DNA from: Flavobacteriales bacterium
GTDB taxonomy: Bacteria > Bacteroidota > Bacteroidia > Flavobacteriales_D > Crocinitomicaceae
Assembly (NCBI GenBank): GCA_018883325.1
Contig: VEQH01000041.1
Location: forward strand, 1-39,445
Length of the DNA stretch: 39,445 nt
Reading direction: 5' to 3'
The position numbers and the translations under genes are program-made. Numbering within the stretch: position 1 is the first letter of the stretch; each line of letters opens with the position of its first letter. Shown here one piece after another: positions 1 through 7,992 of this stretch. The notes under the pieces are model-generated. The model had not been told where the DNA came from. It saw only the letters and a list, made by a program, of their open reading frames with translations, and ran no database searches.

Positions 1-126
1 ATTAAAAAGCATGGTTACAGAGCGAAAAGCCTTTTCAAATATGGATTAGATTACATTTCAAACATATTACTGAACCCGCAAAATAAGTCAAATATTGATG
101 TTTTCAAATTTTTGTCATGTAGTTAG
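1..126. repeat. Left arm of 126-bp terminal inverted repeat
   Basis: Base by base, this stretch is the exact reverse complement of 39319-39444. The inner edge is the sequence GTTAG. The arms diverge immediately after it (GTTAGC here, GTTAGT on the other arm). GTTAG is also the core of the cassette-type junctions at 374, 2344 and 3344. I see no open reading frame in the arm. The length is close to a k-mer size often used by assemblers, so the repeat may continue outside the window. It could be an assembly breakpoint, a flanking repeat or a true element end. Confidence 0.9.
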
Positions 127-416
127 CACCAAATTATAAGATGTGTTACTTGTAAGTATAAAAAACGGACAATTTAACATTATACAATTTATGATAAAAT
201 CATTGCTACAAAAATTTAAAGGGAAATATATATTGAATGAACTTAACAAAGTTCCTGATTTTCATTTTTAAACAACATTAGATTTAATTGATTGTAATCG
301 TTATTCGGTAAATCAAAAGGTTATGAAAAGTTAAATTTTGAGGATATAGCGGAAGTTTATGCGGTACTTAGATGTTAGCAATAATTATAAGAAAATAAAC
401 AACAAAAACACACAAC
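127..416 (+). other. Leader region with cassette-like remnant and core site
   Basis: No convincing gene is present. Positions 124-190 resemble the stretch before the AbiH gene (14252-14325): both run TTAGCACC, then ATGTGTTA, then AAGTATAAAAAAC, then AATTTAACATTA. The same junction and leader therefore occur twice. A 26-codon ORF (191-271) follows here in place of AbiH and is probably a remnant. A second core-like GTTAGCA at 374 opens the AC-rich leader of the gene at 417. I infer an eroded cassette followed by the next cassette's start. Confidence 0.5.
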
Positions 417-2213
417 ATGAAATTTACATATTTTGAATTCAATAATTTTAAAGGAATCACAAATCAACGAATTGATTTATCCAAAAATCCAAATACAAAT
501 ATCTATACTTTAGTAGGCTTAAATGAAAGTGGAAAAACAACTATTTTAGAAGCTATTAATTTCTTTTCCCATAAACCTGAATCACTAGATGTATTAAAAC
601 TTGACAGCTACAAGATTGAAGATATCCATAACCTAATTCCAATCAATAAGCGGGATAATTTTAATGACTCAATTGTAATTGAAGCAGGATTAGAACTTTC
701 TGACAATGACATCAAACAGATAAAAGAAATATATAAAAAAAATGGACTTTTAGTTAATGAATGTTCAAATACGGTTTCCTATACTCAAAAATATTATTTT
801 AAAAATTCAATCCATCAAAAGAATGAAGATAAATCTACTTGGGAATTTTGGGCTAAAGGGAAAAAAAATAATGAAACAGTCGAAAGAAATTTAACTAATG
901 ATGAAAATCTTGTTGTAAATAGAGAATTTATTAAACCGAATATTCCTAGTATTCTATATTTTCCAAATTTTTTATTTGAATTTCCAGAAAAAATTTATTT
1001 AGATAAAGACATTGATGATGATAAACATCTTTTTTATCAGAAGATAATACAAGATGTTCTTGATTCTTTAAATAATGATACAAATATTAAAGAACACCTT
1101 ATCGATAGAATCAATTCTGATGATAAAAATGAAAAAAGGAATCTGAATAGTTTACTTGGAAAAATGAACAGTCAGCTTACCAAAATTATTTTTAGTTTTT
1201 GGAATGACATTTTTCAGAAAAAAATTAATGATAAAGAAATTGTAATCAATGCAGATACTGATGAAAAAGGTACATTCATAGAGTTTAATATTAAGGATAA
1301 CGTCGATACATATAGTATTCACGAACGATCACTTGGTTTTAGATGGTTTTTTGTTTACATTTTATTTACTCAATTTAGAAGTTATAGGAAACTCAATAAT
1401 AACGCATTTTTTCTTTTTGATGAACCAGCTTCAAATCTTCATCCGTCAGCACAGCAGGAACTTTTAAAGAGTTTTAAAAATCTTCATAGTGTAATGTATA
1501 CAACCCATAGCCACTATTTAATAAATCCAATGTGGCTTGAAAGTACATATGTTGTAAAAAATAAAGGTGTTGATTACGAGAATGAAATAGATTCATTAGC
1601 TAAAAACACAGATATAAGTATAATGAAATATAGAGAGTTTGCGAATAAAAATCCTAGCCAAACTAGTTATTTTCAACCTATTTTAGAAATTCTTGAATAT
1701 AGACCTGCGAATTTAGAATTAGTACCAAAAGTTGTTTTGACCGAAGGGAAAAATGATTTCTACACATTAAATTATTATCAAAAAACAATAAAAGAATACA
1801 AAAAACAAATTAAAAGTGTGCCAGGTATTAGCTCGAGTAATCTAACTAATCTTATAAGTCTTTATATTGGTTGGGGAGCAAATTTTGTTGTTTTATTAGA
1901 TTCTGATAAAGCTGGCATAAAAGAACAGAAAAGGTATATAGATATATTTGGTGACTCAATAAAAGATGTAATAATAACTTATGCTGATATTGATCCTAAT
2001 TGGATAAATTTTGAAACTGAAAATTTATTTGATATGTCTGATAGAATAAATATTCAGTCTCTTGATTATTCTGATAAGACAGTATATGAAAAGAAACATT
2101 TTAATAAGTGTATATTAGAACAATATTTAGCAAATAAAAAAATCTCGTTATCAAAAGAAACCCATAAAAACTTCAAAAAAGTGCTAGATTTTTTGAAAGA
2201 AAAATTAAAATAA
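417..2213 (+). CDS. OLD-family ATPase/TOPRIM nuclease
   Basis: This 598-aa protein has an ABC/SMC-type ATPase domain with Walker A GLNESGKTT at residues 34-42. A Walker B/D-loop block (LFDEPASNLHP) lies near residue 340, followed by a THSHYL switch. The C-terminal TOPRIM-like domain begins with VVLTEGKNDF near residue 440 and has an acidic pair in VVLLDSDKAG. Known OLD proteins couple ATP hydrolysis to metal-dependent DNA nicking or cleavage and often act in phage defence. No helicase or reverse transcriptase is adjacent, so it looks like a stand-alone (class 1) OLD rather than a Gabija GajA. The leader is AC-rich without a Shine-Dalgarno. The gene sits alone between a core-like site at 374 and the palindrome at 2217-2354, like a single cassette. 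The family call is firm; the defence role is inferred. Confidence 0.85.
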   Translation: MKFTYFEFNNFKGITNQRIDLSKNPNTNIYTLVGLNESGKTTILEAINFFSHKPESLDVLKLDSYKIEDIHNLIPINKRDNFNDSIVIEAGLELSDNDIKQIKEIYKKNGLLVNECSNTVSYTQKYYFKNSIHQKNEDKSTWEFWAKGKKNNETVERNLTNDENLVVNREFIKPNIPSILYFPNFLFEFPEKIYLDKDIDDDKHLFYQKIIQDVLDSLNNDTNIKEHLIDRINSDDKNEKRNLNSLLGKMNSQLTKIIFSFWNDIFQKKINDKEIVINADTDEKGTFIEFNIKDNVDTYSIHERSLGFRWFFVYILFTQFRSYRKLNNNAFFLFDEPASNLHPSAQQELLKSFKNLHSVMYTTHSHYLINPMWLESTYVVKNKGVDYENEIDSLAKNTDISIMKYREFANKNPSQTSYFQPILEILEYRPANLELVPKVVLTEGKNDFYTLNYYQKTIKEYKKQIKSVPGISSSNLTNLISLYIGWGANFVVLLDSDKAGIKEQKRYIDIFGDSIKDVIITYADIDPNWINFETENLFDMSDRINIQSLDYSDKTVYEKKHFNKCILEQYLANKKISLSKETHKNFKKVLDFLKEKLK

Positions 2214-2216
2214 CTA

Positions 2217-2354
2217 TTACTAACATCAAGCATGAATAAAAGCGGGGAAACGAGTAAGTGTCTCGTCATTTATCGCTTGCGAAGTCTTCGTACGGCGAAT
2301 AGAACGCAGTTCACGAACACCGTTTCATTACATGCTTGCAAACGTTAGCGGTAA
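2217..2354 (+). repeat. attC-like imperfect palindrome A
   Basis: The left end TTACTAACATCAAGCATG pairs with the right end at 2331-2354, whose reverse complement starts TTACCGCTAACG and ends AAGCATG. The left arm lacks three bases that the right arm has, so the stem carries unpaired bases as attC sites do. The right end contains CGTTAGCGG, comparable with the GTTRRRY core of integron sites but not an exact match. It starts four bases after the OLD gene stop and ends 34 bases before the NYN gene. Confidence 0.6.
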
Positions 2355-2388
2355 CTTTAGAAATCATATACAACTTAACAATTAAACG

Positions 2389-3213
2389 ATGAAAGATTTA
2401 GATACATTAAAAAAAGTTGCAGTACTTATAGATGCTGACAATGCTCAATATTCAAAGCTTAACAATATAATGTCTGAAATTTCTGTACATGGACATATTG
2501 TTGTTAAACGTGCATATGGTGATTGGTCTAGTGAATTACTTAAAAACTGGAAGACAGTTTTAAATGAATTAGCCATTCAACCAATTCAACAATTTGCATA
2601 CACTACAGGGAAAAATTCTACTGATGCTTCAATGATAATTGATGCCATGGATTTGCTATATTCTGACAAGTATGACGCATTTGTCCTTGTTTCGAGTGAT
2701 AGTGATTTCACAAGATTAGCATCGCGTTTGAGAGAATCAGAAAAGTTTGTAATTGGTGTTGGTGAAAAGAAAACCCCAATATCATTTAGAAATGCATGTG
2801 ATGATTTTATTATTGTTGAGAATATTGAAACAATAATTGCAGAACCGATTGTTGTTCAGCCAACTCAGATTTTAGAAACAAATTCATCTGAAGAGATTTC
2901 TGTGACTGAAGAGAAAAGTTCGATAGCAGAAAAAAATAATTCTGATATAGAATATATACATGAAGAAACAGATAGTTTAAAAGATCTATTAATTAAGGCA
3001 TGGGAATTATACAAAGAGGACGATGGTTGGGCAAATATAGCAGCAACCGGTAGTTTTATTAAACGATTAAAACCAGATTTTGACCCGCGTACTTATAAGG
3101 CAACAAAATTGCCGGAAATATTGGAGAATATGAATCTGGATTTTGAAATGAAAAAATTCCCGGGAAAAGGAAAAGTTAATATTATAGCATATAGACCCGT
3201 ACAGAAAAAATAA
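2389..3213 (+). CDS. NYN-domain RNase with C-terminal OST-HTH/LOTUS-like domain
   Basis: The 274-aa protein begins with an NYN (PIN-like, LabA/DUF88) domain. The acidic residues expected for metal binding are visible: VLIDADN (D15, D17), KNSTDASMIIDAMD (residues 75-88) and SSDSDF (102-107). After a linker rich in Ser and Glu (about 145-195), the C-terminal 75 residues (DGWANIAATGSFIKRL onward) resemble an OST-HTH/LOTUS RNA-binding domain, a known pairing. Family knowledge suggests an endoribonuclease, possibly acting on structured RNA. It is the only gene between palindromes A and B, so it forms a one-gene unit. Its natural substrate is unknown. Confidence 0.85.
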   Translation: MKDLDTLKKVAVLIDADNAQYSKLNNIMSEISVHGHIVVKRAYGDWSSELLKNWKTVLNELAIQPIQQFAYTTGKNSTDASMIIDAMDLLYSDKYDAFVLVSSDSDFTRLASRLRESEKFVIGVGEKKTPISFRNACDDFIIVENIETIIAEPIVVQPTQILETNSSEEISVTEEKSSIAEKNNSDIEYIHEETDSLKDLLIKAWELYKEDDGWANIAATGSFIKRLKPDFDPRTYKATKLPEILENMNLDFEMKKFPGKGKVNIIAYRPVQKK

Positions 3214-3216
3214 AAA

Positions 3217-3352
3217 CTACCGCCAACAAAGTTTAAATGCCATAAGGGTTTCAGTGGTATGCAAAGGTCAGAAGTCCGCTTTAACTTTTCGTATAACTTG
3301 ATAGGAAATCACCCGAAATTCCTTACGGCACTTAAACTAGACCGTTAGTGAC
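3217..3352 (+). repeat. attC-like imperfect palindrome B
   Basis: The left arm CTACCGCCAACAAAG..TTTAAATGCCATAAGG pairs with the right arm at 3321-3352, whose reverse complement reads CACTAACGG..AGTTTAAGTGCCGTAAGG. The match is extensive but interrupted. The right end carries CCGTTAGTGAC. The inner part contains GGTTTCAGTGG, a string with near copies at the same relative place in palindromes F, G and H. It starts four bases after the NYN gene stop. Confidence 0.65.
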
Positions 3353-3399
3353 AAGCAAAGCGAACGACCCAACAACATATGACAAACAAATATTGACAA

Positions 3400-4008
3400 A
3401 TGGAAATTACAATAACAGACACTAAAGACAACTTTGAAAGTTGGTTAAATAAAGACTTTGTAACTGAAGAATTAAGAAAATTAATTACTGACGCTTCAAT
3501 TCTAATTATCCCTTTTGAAAATCTAAGAGACACTCCAAATCCTTTGCTATTCCCAATTGGAACTGAGGAAATTCTCAGATATTTCAAAGAAAAATTACAG
3601 CAAGAACAGATTATTGACATTTGTATAACTGACGAAGATTATCAAGAATTTGCTTTTTATAGTGACTATAAAAGGCTTGGTAATTTTATGGTTAAAGCTG
3701 TTGCTGTTCCAATTTTTGTGACAATCCTTTCTGCATATGTTTATGACAAGTATATAAAAGAAGACAACACAAAACCTCAAATACAAATAATAGATAATTC
3801 TACCCATACAACAATCGACAATTCTACACATACGACAGTAAACAACCATATAAGCAAGCTGACAGATAAAAAGTTTTTAGAACCAACTCATATTAAATTT
3901 TCTGTTACTGTTGTTGATACAGCTGGTTCATCAAAAAACATCAGTTATGAAGGACCAGCAAACGATATTGATTCGGTTTTAAAATCATTGAAGGAATATG
4001 AAAAATGA
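3400..4008 (+). CDS. Single-pass membrane protein, unknown function
   Basis: I do not recognise this 202-aa protein. It has an acidic N-terminal region (residues 1-90). One hydrophobic segment follows around residues 92-112 (VKAVAVPIFVTILSAYVY). A polar stretch contains the duplicated string DNSTHTT, and a C-terminal beta-rich segment begins near residue 165. Its stop overlaps the start of the next gene by 11 bases, so the two are probably translated together. The pair lies between palindrome B and the half-site at 4855, making a two-gene cassette. The topology suggests a membrane-anchored sensor or effector, but nothing shows which. Confidence 0.7.
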   Translation: MEITITDTKDNFESWLNKDFVTEELRKLITDASILIIPFENLRDTPNPLLFPIGTEEILRYFKEKLQQEQIIDICITDEDYQEFAFYSDYKRLGNFMVKAVAVPIFVTILSAYVYDKYIKEDNTKPQIQIIDNSTHTTIDNSTHTTVNNHISKLTDKKFLEPTHIKFSVTVVDTAGSSKNISYEGPANDIDSVLKSLKEYEK

Positions 4009-4858
4009 TAATGTAGTTGAAAAACTAAATACCATTCATCTTCTAAACTTTTCTCTTGAAGAATTAGATGAACAATTGCAAAACCAAAAGCTAATACTTG
4101 TTCGTGACGGACTGCAAGATAAAGCCAAATTAATATGGATTTATCAGACTGTTATTGAAATTCATAAGCTCTATAGAAATGCATTTAAATTACTTAAAGA
4201 CAAATCATATTATAAAGCTTGGTGTCAACTTGAAAGAATTGAAATAATAATCCATAGCTTAAAGAAACATTTTACGTACGACAAAAACCAATACGGCTTA
4301 TGGAATATTGAAAAGGCTGTAATGAACTTACAGGTTTTATATCCTTACCGGCTTTTTGGAAGTTCTGAAATCTTAAAAAAGAAGAAAAAATGCAGTGTGT
4401 GTGACAAGGAAATTTCCATTAGAAATTCTTGTGGGCATATAGTAGGGGAAATTTATAATGGTGAAATGTGTCATCGAATTGTTACGGAATCTGAAATTTT
4501 AGGTATTTCACTAGTTGAAAATCCAGGAAACAAATATTCTGTTATGTTTTTAAAGGATGAAAAGACTGATGAACAAATTGACCAATATAATTATGACGCT
4601 ATTGACTATTTATTTGACCTAATCAATTCGCCTTATGAAATTTGGAATTTAGAAGTTAGTCAGAGAGAATTGAAGAAAGAAGATTACGGAGATGTTGGAA
4701 GAAATGACCTTTGCACTTGTAATTCTGGAAAGAAGTTTAAAAAATGTTGTATAACAAAAATCGGAGAGAAATATCCTCACTATGAATTTATTTTGACCAA
4801 TCCAACTAACAAGACATTATTGACAAACACGTTAAAAAACAGAAATGTCAGCCACTAA
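3998..4858 (+). CDS. SEC-C motif zinc-binding protein
   Basis: The 286-aa protein has a helical N-terminal half (residues 1-120). A possible zinc site follows with CSVC (132-135), CGH (145-147) and a later Cys-His (158-159). Near the C-terminus is a clear SEC-C motif, GRNDLCTCNSGKKFKKCC (234-251), the small zinc-binding module first described in SecA. SEC-C modules recur as accessory parts of varied proteins and do not define a reaction. The gene overlaps the membrane-protein gene upstream, which argues for a joint function. The stop codon lies inside CACTAACAGTAAC, which resembles the left end of the attC-like palindromes, but no matching right half follows. The array appears cut there. Confidence 0.75.
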   Translation: MKNDNVVEKLNTIHLLNFSLEELDEQLQNQKLILVRDGLQDKAKLIWIYQTVIEIHKLYRNAFKLLKDKSYYKAWCQLERIEIIIHSLKKHFTYDKNQYGLWNIEKAVMNLQVLYPYRLFGSSEILKKKKKCSVCDKEISIRNSCGHIVGEIYNGEMCHRIVTESEILGISLVENPGNKYSVMFLKDEKTDEQIDQYNYDAIDYLFDLINSPYEIWNLEVSQRELKKEDYGDVGRNDLCTCNSGKKFKKCCITKIGEKYPHYEFILTNPTNKTLLTNTLKNRNVSH

Positions 4859-4916
4859 CAGTAACTACAAACTTGGAATTTCTTCAATGCTCACTGTCGC
4901 CTTCTTTACTTTTCCT

Positions 4917-5345
4917 CTACCTATTGAGAAACCTTAAACAATCATTGAAGCGAACAATGCCATCTTCTTCATCACTTTCTTGCGTTCTGTTTTTTATAAA
5001 ATCAATGTTCTTTTGAATAGATGTTTTTATTATCTCACCATTTTCCCAAATCACGATTTGCTTCTCAATATCAGAAGTTCCGAACATTTGATATGTATCA
5101 TAATACAATTTTGTTCCTACGAATTTCAATTTTACAGAACCTTTTGTTTACTCTCTTGCAGTATCAGAATAAATGGACTTTGCATAACTATCAAATCGAT
5201 TAATAATGGCTCAAACTAAGATTCTTTTTCTAATTTCATCAAATTGCTTTCTGATTACATCTTTCTTTTCTTTTTCGGGAGCAATCCATTTTACAAAATT
5301 CTTCTTACGAACATGGGTGAAACTTTTATTGCTATAACTTTCCTT
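4917..5345 (-). pseudogene. Broken minus-strand gene, unidentified
   Basis: Reading the minus strand, one open piece runs from about 5345 to 5213 (containing HVRKKNFVKWIAPEKEKK) and ends in a stop. Coding-like sequence then continues in other frames (INRFDSYAKSIYSD) and passes into a 70-codon ORF at 5129-4917 ending in VRFNDCLRFLNR. A frameshift and stops therefore interrupt one older gene, and no good start codon remains. I cannot assign the family with confidence. The charged N-terminal segment is the sort seen ahead of nucleotidyltransferase domains, but the catalytic part is missing. It lies directly downstream of the minus-strand gene at 5356. Confidence 0.45.
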
Positions 5346-5355
5346 TTTTCAAGAA

Positions 5356-5844
5356 TTAATTTTTCCCACTAAACATAGCACCAAAAAACAGTAATGCAAT
5401 TGAAGCAAGTGCAATCCCACCCACCCATTTATCGGCATCTTCGCTTTTACGTATGTTATGGCAAGCAGTGTTAGTGTAGGTTTGGCAATTGTAGCTAATT
5501 GGCTTATAACTTTCACCTCTCAACATTTCATTCAATCCAATTTCAATAACTTTTAATGGTGTGTTTGAGCATTTTTCGGTGTAAACGTATAATGGCATTT
5601 CTTGTGCAAATTCTCTTACAGTTGTTATATGGGCCTTTCCATAATGATAATGGTTATGCAAAAAATAGCCAATTCCGTTTGCATCAACACCAAGAAAAAT
5701 ACCCGGATGTTTAATTTTTGAAATAGTTCCGATTTTATAACGGAAATAAACCTTGCCGCTATTTTCGTTGAAGTAAATAGTAGTAATACTAACGGTATTG
5801 TTTACAATTTCAACTCTGTTGTTGTATAATTTATATGTTCTCAT
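5356..5844 (-). CDS. Permuted NlpC/P60-LRAT-like protein with C-terminal membrane helix
   Basis: The 162-aa protein shows the layout of circularly permuted NlpC/P60 or LRAT-like papain-fold proteins. A histidine in KHPGIFLGVDANG (H46) is followed by a His cluster LHNHYHYG (residues 62-69). The cysteine motif YNCQTYTN (C120) comes later in the chain. A hydrophobic helix at 141-157 near the C-terminus would tether it to a membrane. Known relatives hydrolyse amide bonds in peptides or act on acyl lipids. It overlaps the zinc-ribbon gene by four bases (ATGA) and is the last intact gene of the PanAT operon. A membrane-tethered thiol hydrolase here is unusual. The activity is inferred. Confidence 0.65.
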   Translation of the reverse strand: MRTYKLYNNRVEIVNNTVSITTIYFNENSGKVYFRYKIGTISKIKHPGIFLGVDANGIGYFLHNHYHYGKAHITTVREFAQEMPLYVYTEKCSNTPLKVIEIGLNEMLRGESYKPISYNCQTYTNTACHNIRKSEDADKWVGGIALASIALLFFGAMFSGKN

Positions 5845-6062
5845 CTGCCTAATTTTTTAAAAGTGTTTTCAAGGTTTTTGAAAGACTTGTTTATATCTTG
5901 GATTGCTTTTTTGTTTGTTCCGTTACTGTCTTGTAGTTTTATTCCTTGACCGCAAGAACATTTTACTAATGCTTCATCGGCAACCTGCTTAATGGTAACA
6001 GAAATTGACCGTTTACATTCTGGGCAGTCAATTTTTACTGATTGTTTACTTATATCTATCAT
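5841..6062 (-). CDS. Small zinc-ribbon protein
   Basis: The 73-aa protein has four cysteines in the pattern CPEC (13-16) and CSC (35-37), typical of a small zinc ribbon, followed by a short helical tail. Nothing shows catalysis. The stop overlaps the start of the LRAT-like gene in an ATGA arrangement, and the gene starts only three bases after the DUF2188 stop. The genes are therefore tightly coupled. It may bind nucleic acid or act as an adaptor for its neighbours. Confidence 0.65.
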   Translation of the reverse strand: MIDISKQSVKIDCPECKRSISVTIKQVADEALVKCSCGQGIKLQDSNGTNKKAIQDINKSFKNLENTFKKLGR

Positions 6063-6065
6063 AGC

Positions 6066-6302
6066 TTAATGTATAGTGTCCTTTGCTGGAAATGGGTCGT
6101 TTCCGTAACTATTTTTATTTTGAATTTTACCATCCTTACCCAAAATGGTTAATTCTGATTGCTGGTTTTTAGCAATCTCTTTTCCGATTTTCAAAGCATC
6201 TACTTTAGTATCGGTTTTTACAGTTAATTTACTGTTTCCTTCACCTTTTACGCCCCAACCATTTTTGGTCGGCACAACGTATTGATTTTTACCTTTTGCC
6301 AT
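6066..6302 (-). CDS. DUF2188 family small protein
   Basis: This 78-aa protein matches the DUF2188 pattern. It starts with YVVPTKNGWGVKGEGNSKLT, continues through a helix (DALKIGKEIAKNQ) and ends with SELTILGKDGKIQNKNSYGNDPFP. The fold of this family resembles small beta-beta-alpha repeats and its function is not established. It lies seven bases downstream of the RelE-like gene and three bases upstream of the zinc-ribbon gene, all on the minus strand, so it very likely belongs to the same transcript. Confidence 0.8.
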   Translation of the reverse strand: MAKGKNQYVVPTKNGWGVKGEGNSKLTVKTDTKVDALKIGKEIAKNQQSELTILGKDGKIQNKNSYGNDPFPAKDTIH

Positions 6303-6309
6303 TATTTAC

Positions 6310-6654
6310 CTATTTAAAATTGTCCGTAATTCTTTTTTTGTCTTCATTTTTCTTGTCGTTTTTATGATACAATTCAATGAAAATAATTTTTTGTTCGTTG
6401 GGAAAATGTGCATAAACTAATCTCAAACCTGAATTTACTCCTTTTCCTTTCAATGCTTTACAAGCAATTTTCTTCACCTTGATAACACAGGTTTCAATAC
6501 CCAAATTATCAATACGAAAACTAAATGGTGGACGTTCTTCTGGCTTTTTTTTCAAAATGGTTTTCACTTCTGCTAAATCATCGTTGAGCGTCCTGTATTT
6601 TTTTAAAAGGTGCCTCAAGTCCTTATTAAACTCGGCTAATTCATCAATTATCAT
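6310..6654 (-). CDS. RelE/ParE-superfamily toxin (candidate PanT)
   Basis: The 114-aa protein ends with the pattern usual for RelE/ParE-like toxins: SGLRLVYAHFPNEQKIIFIELYHKNDKKNEDKKRI. The N-terminal helices (residues 1-50) are also usual. Members typically cleave mRNA on the ribosome or poison gyrase; which applies here cannot be read. Its start overlaps the stop of the HTH-Panacea gene by four bases, the standard antitoxin-first arrangement. The Panacea domain upstream makes this a probable PanAT pair. Confidence 0.8.
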   Translation of the reverse strand: MIIDELAEFNKDLRHLLKKYRTLNDDLAEVKTILKKKPEERPPFSFRIDNLGIETCVIKVKKIACKALKGKGVNSGLRLVYAHFPNEQKIIFIELYHKNDKKNEDKKRITDNFK

Positions 6655-7454
6655 TGCTCTTCGATTTCATCGTCGTAATTTCTTACAGAGTAGGGTTGTT
6701 CTCTGTAAAACGCTAATTCGTAACTTATGTCTTTTCCTTCGTCTGTAACCTCCCAAGGCAAATCTTTATGCGAATAATTGCTTATTGAAGCCGCAGACCA
6801 ATCACTCATTTGTTCAATTACCTTGTCAATGACATCTTTTTCACTTGCCCTTAGTTCTGTTAAATCAGCTTTCTCTAGAGGCAGATAACGCGTTTGAGGA
6901 TAGCCATGGTATTCGGTTTTTACTCTTTGCAACTGACCTTTATCAATCATTTGACCAATGATTGAATCTAATTTTTGTGGAACAGGTCCATAAGGTAATT
7001 TACGATAGATAGCACCAGTTAAATGTTCCTCATATAATTCATAATAATTGAAGTCAGAGAAATAGAGCAACTTATAAAGAACCGTTTCACCAACATTTGG
7101 CTTTCCAGCACAGCGTTCAAGGATATACAATAAGACATTTTCGAGCTTGCTGATTTGTAGTGTTGGCACAGAAATACGTTCTTCTTCTTTCTTTGACTTT
7201 TTTTCTTCTTTGCCTTCAAGCTCTAGATTGGCCGAGAAATCCTTAGACATAAAATCGTCCAGAGAAAACTCTAAAATTAAAGAAAATTTTTGCAGTTCAA
7301 GAATATCAACGCTTCTGTTTCCTAGCTCAATTTGAGCCAAAGATGGTCGGGAAATTTTGACACTTTTAGCCAAATCTTCTTGAGACAACCCTTTCATTTT
7401 TCGAAGTTCGGTTATCCTCTGACCTATTTGCTTTTGTGACAATTTTATATTCAT
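6651..7454 (-). CDS. panA: HTH-Panacea (SocA/DUF4065) antitoxin
   Basis: The 267-aa protein starts with an XRE helix-turn-helix (residues 7-65, LSQEDLAKSVKISRPSLAQIE). A charged linker follows, then a Panacea/SocA-like domain from about residue 103 (LENVLLYILERC, TVLYKLLYFSDFNYYE, AIYRKLPYGPVP). Panacea proteins are known as antitoxin modules paired with many unrelated toxins, and SocA acts as a protease adaptor. The RelE-like gene overlaps its stop by four bases. The start is followed upstream by an AT-rich promoter region holding a 38-bp palindrome (7498-7535), as expected for autoregulation by the HTH. The symbol follows the PanAT nomenclature; no orthology test was possible. Confidence 0.85.
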   Translation of the reverse strand: MNIKLSQKQIGQRITELRKMKGLSQEDLAKSVKISRPSLAQIELGNRSVDILELQKFSLILEFSLDDFMSKDFSANLELEGKEEKKSKKEEERISVPTLQISKLENVLLYILERCAGKPNVGETVLYKLLYFSDFNYYELYEEHLTGAIYRKLPYGPVPQKLDSIIGQMIDKGQLQRVKTEYHGYPQTRYLPLEKADLTELRASEKDVIDKVIEQMSDWSAASISNYSHKDLPWEVTDEGKDISYELAFYREQPYSVRNYDDEIEEQ

Positions 7455-7497
7455 ATCAATTTATGTTTCTCTATTTAACTGGATAAAGTTAAGAATT

Positions 7498-7535
7498 GTT
7501 TTAATACAAAACAAGTTTTTGTTTCAAATTAAAAC
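7498..7535. promoter_or_regulatory. Operator-like palindrome upstream of panA
   Basis: The left half GTTTTAATACAAAACAA matches the reverse complement of the right half, GTTTTAATTTGAAACAA, at 14 of 17 positions. It is centred about 62 bases upstream of the panA start. A candidate minus-strand -7 box TAACTTTA (7484-7491) lies between. The HTH of PanA is the obvious ligand, so this is likely its autoregulatory operator. Binding is inferred. Confidence 0.6.
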
Positions 7536-7992
7536 ATTTAATATATTTGCTTAATGAAAAGCCAATGCTTTTGCAAGCACGTTACCAAATCACCACAAGC
7601 AACGCACAAACCAAAGCTTTGTCAAATAGCTTTCAAAGTCAACGCAAGAAATATTGTTTTTTTTCAAAATTCGCTATCCTTCAAAAAAATAAAAAACTCA
7701 ATGCACAACCCGACAAAGTCAGAAAAAAATGTAAACTGACAATGCCACTCAAACACAACACAAACAATATTTTACAAGGACGGACTACACAACACTAGCT
7801 GCCAACAGTTGTTTTTTCTACGTGGACATCTGTGGTTCTAAAAGTCATAGAATTGCTTGTAGATTTGAGTTCAGCTTGGTCAATTATAGCTTTGAAACTC
7901 ACGCGCACAAAGCTATGGACCTTTAATGGCAAAGGGCAGATACTGAACAACCACATGATAAAAAATTGTAATAATCCTAAAAAGAAAGTAAT
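7536..7992. other. Gene-free stretch with a cassette half-site
   Basis: Two overlapping plus-strand ORFs of 83 and 61 codons fall here, but their composition looks like translated non-coding DNA (many Lys, Asn, Gln and Cys, no domain), so I do not call them. At 7799-7812 the sequence GCTGCCAACAGTTG looks like the left end of an attC-like palindrome without its right partner. The stretch probably marks an older junction between the PanAT operon and the toxin region. Confidence 0.4.

Noticed and set aside
417..2213. Gabija GajA for the first OLD protein
   Set aside because: No UvrD-like helicase is adjacent; the real Gabija-type pair is at 29726-33723.
4980..5219. Plus-strand frames of 79 and 60 codons
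   Set aside because: They are antisense to the broken minus-strand gene, which reads as the more protein-like sequence.
7547..7798. Overlapping 83- and 61-codon frames between panA and the glycosyltransferase fragment
   Set aside because: They overlap each other, have non-protein-like composition and no recognisable domain.
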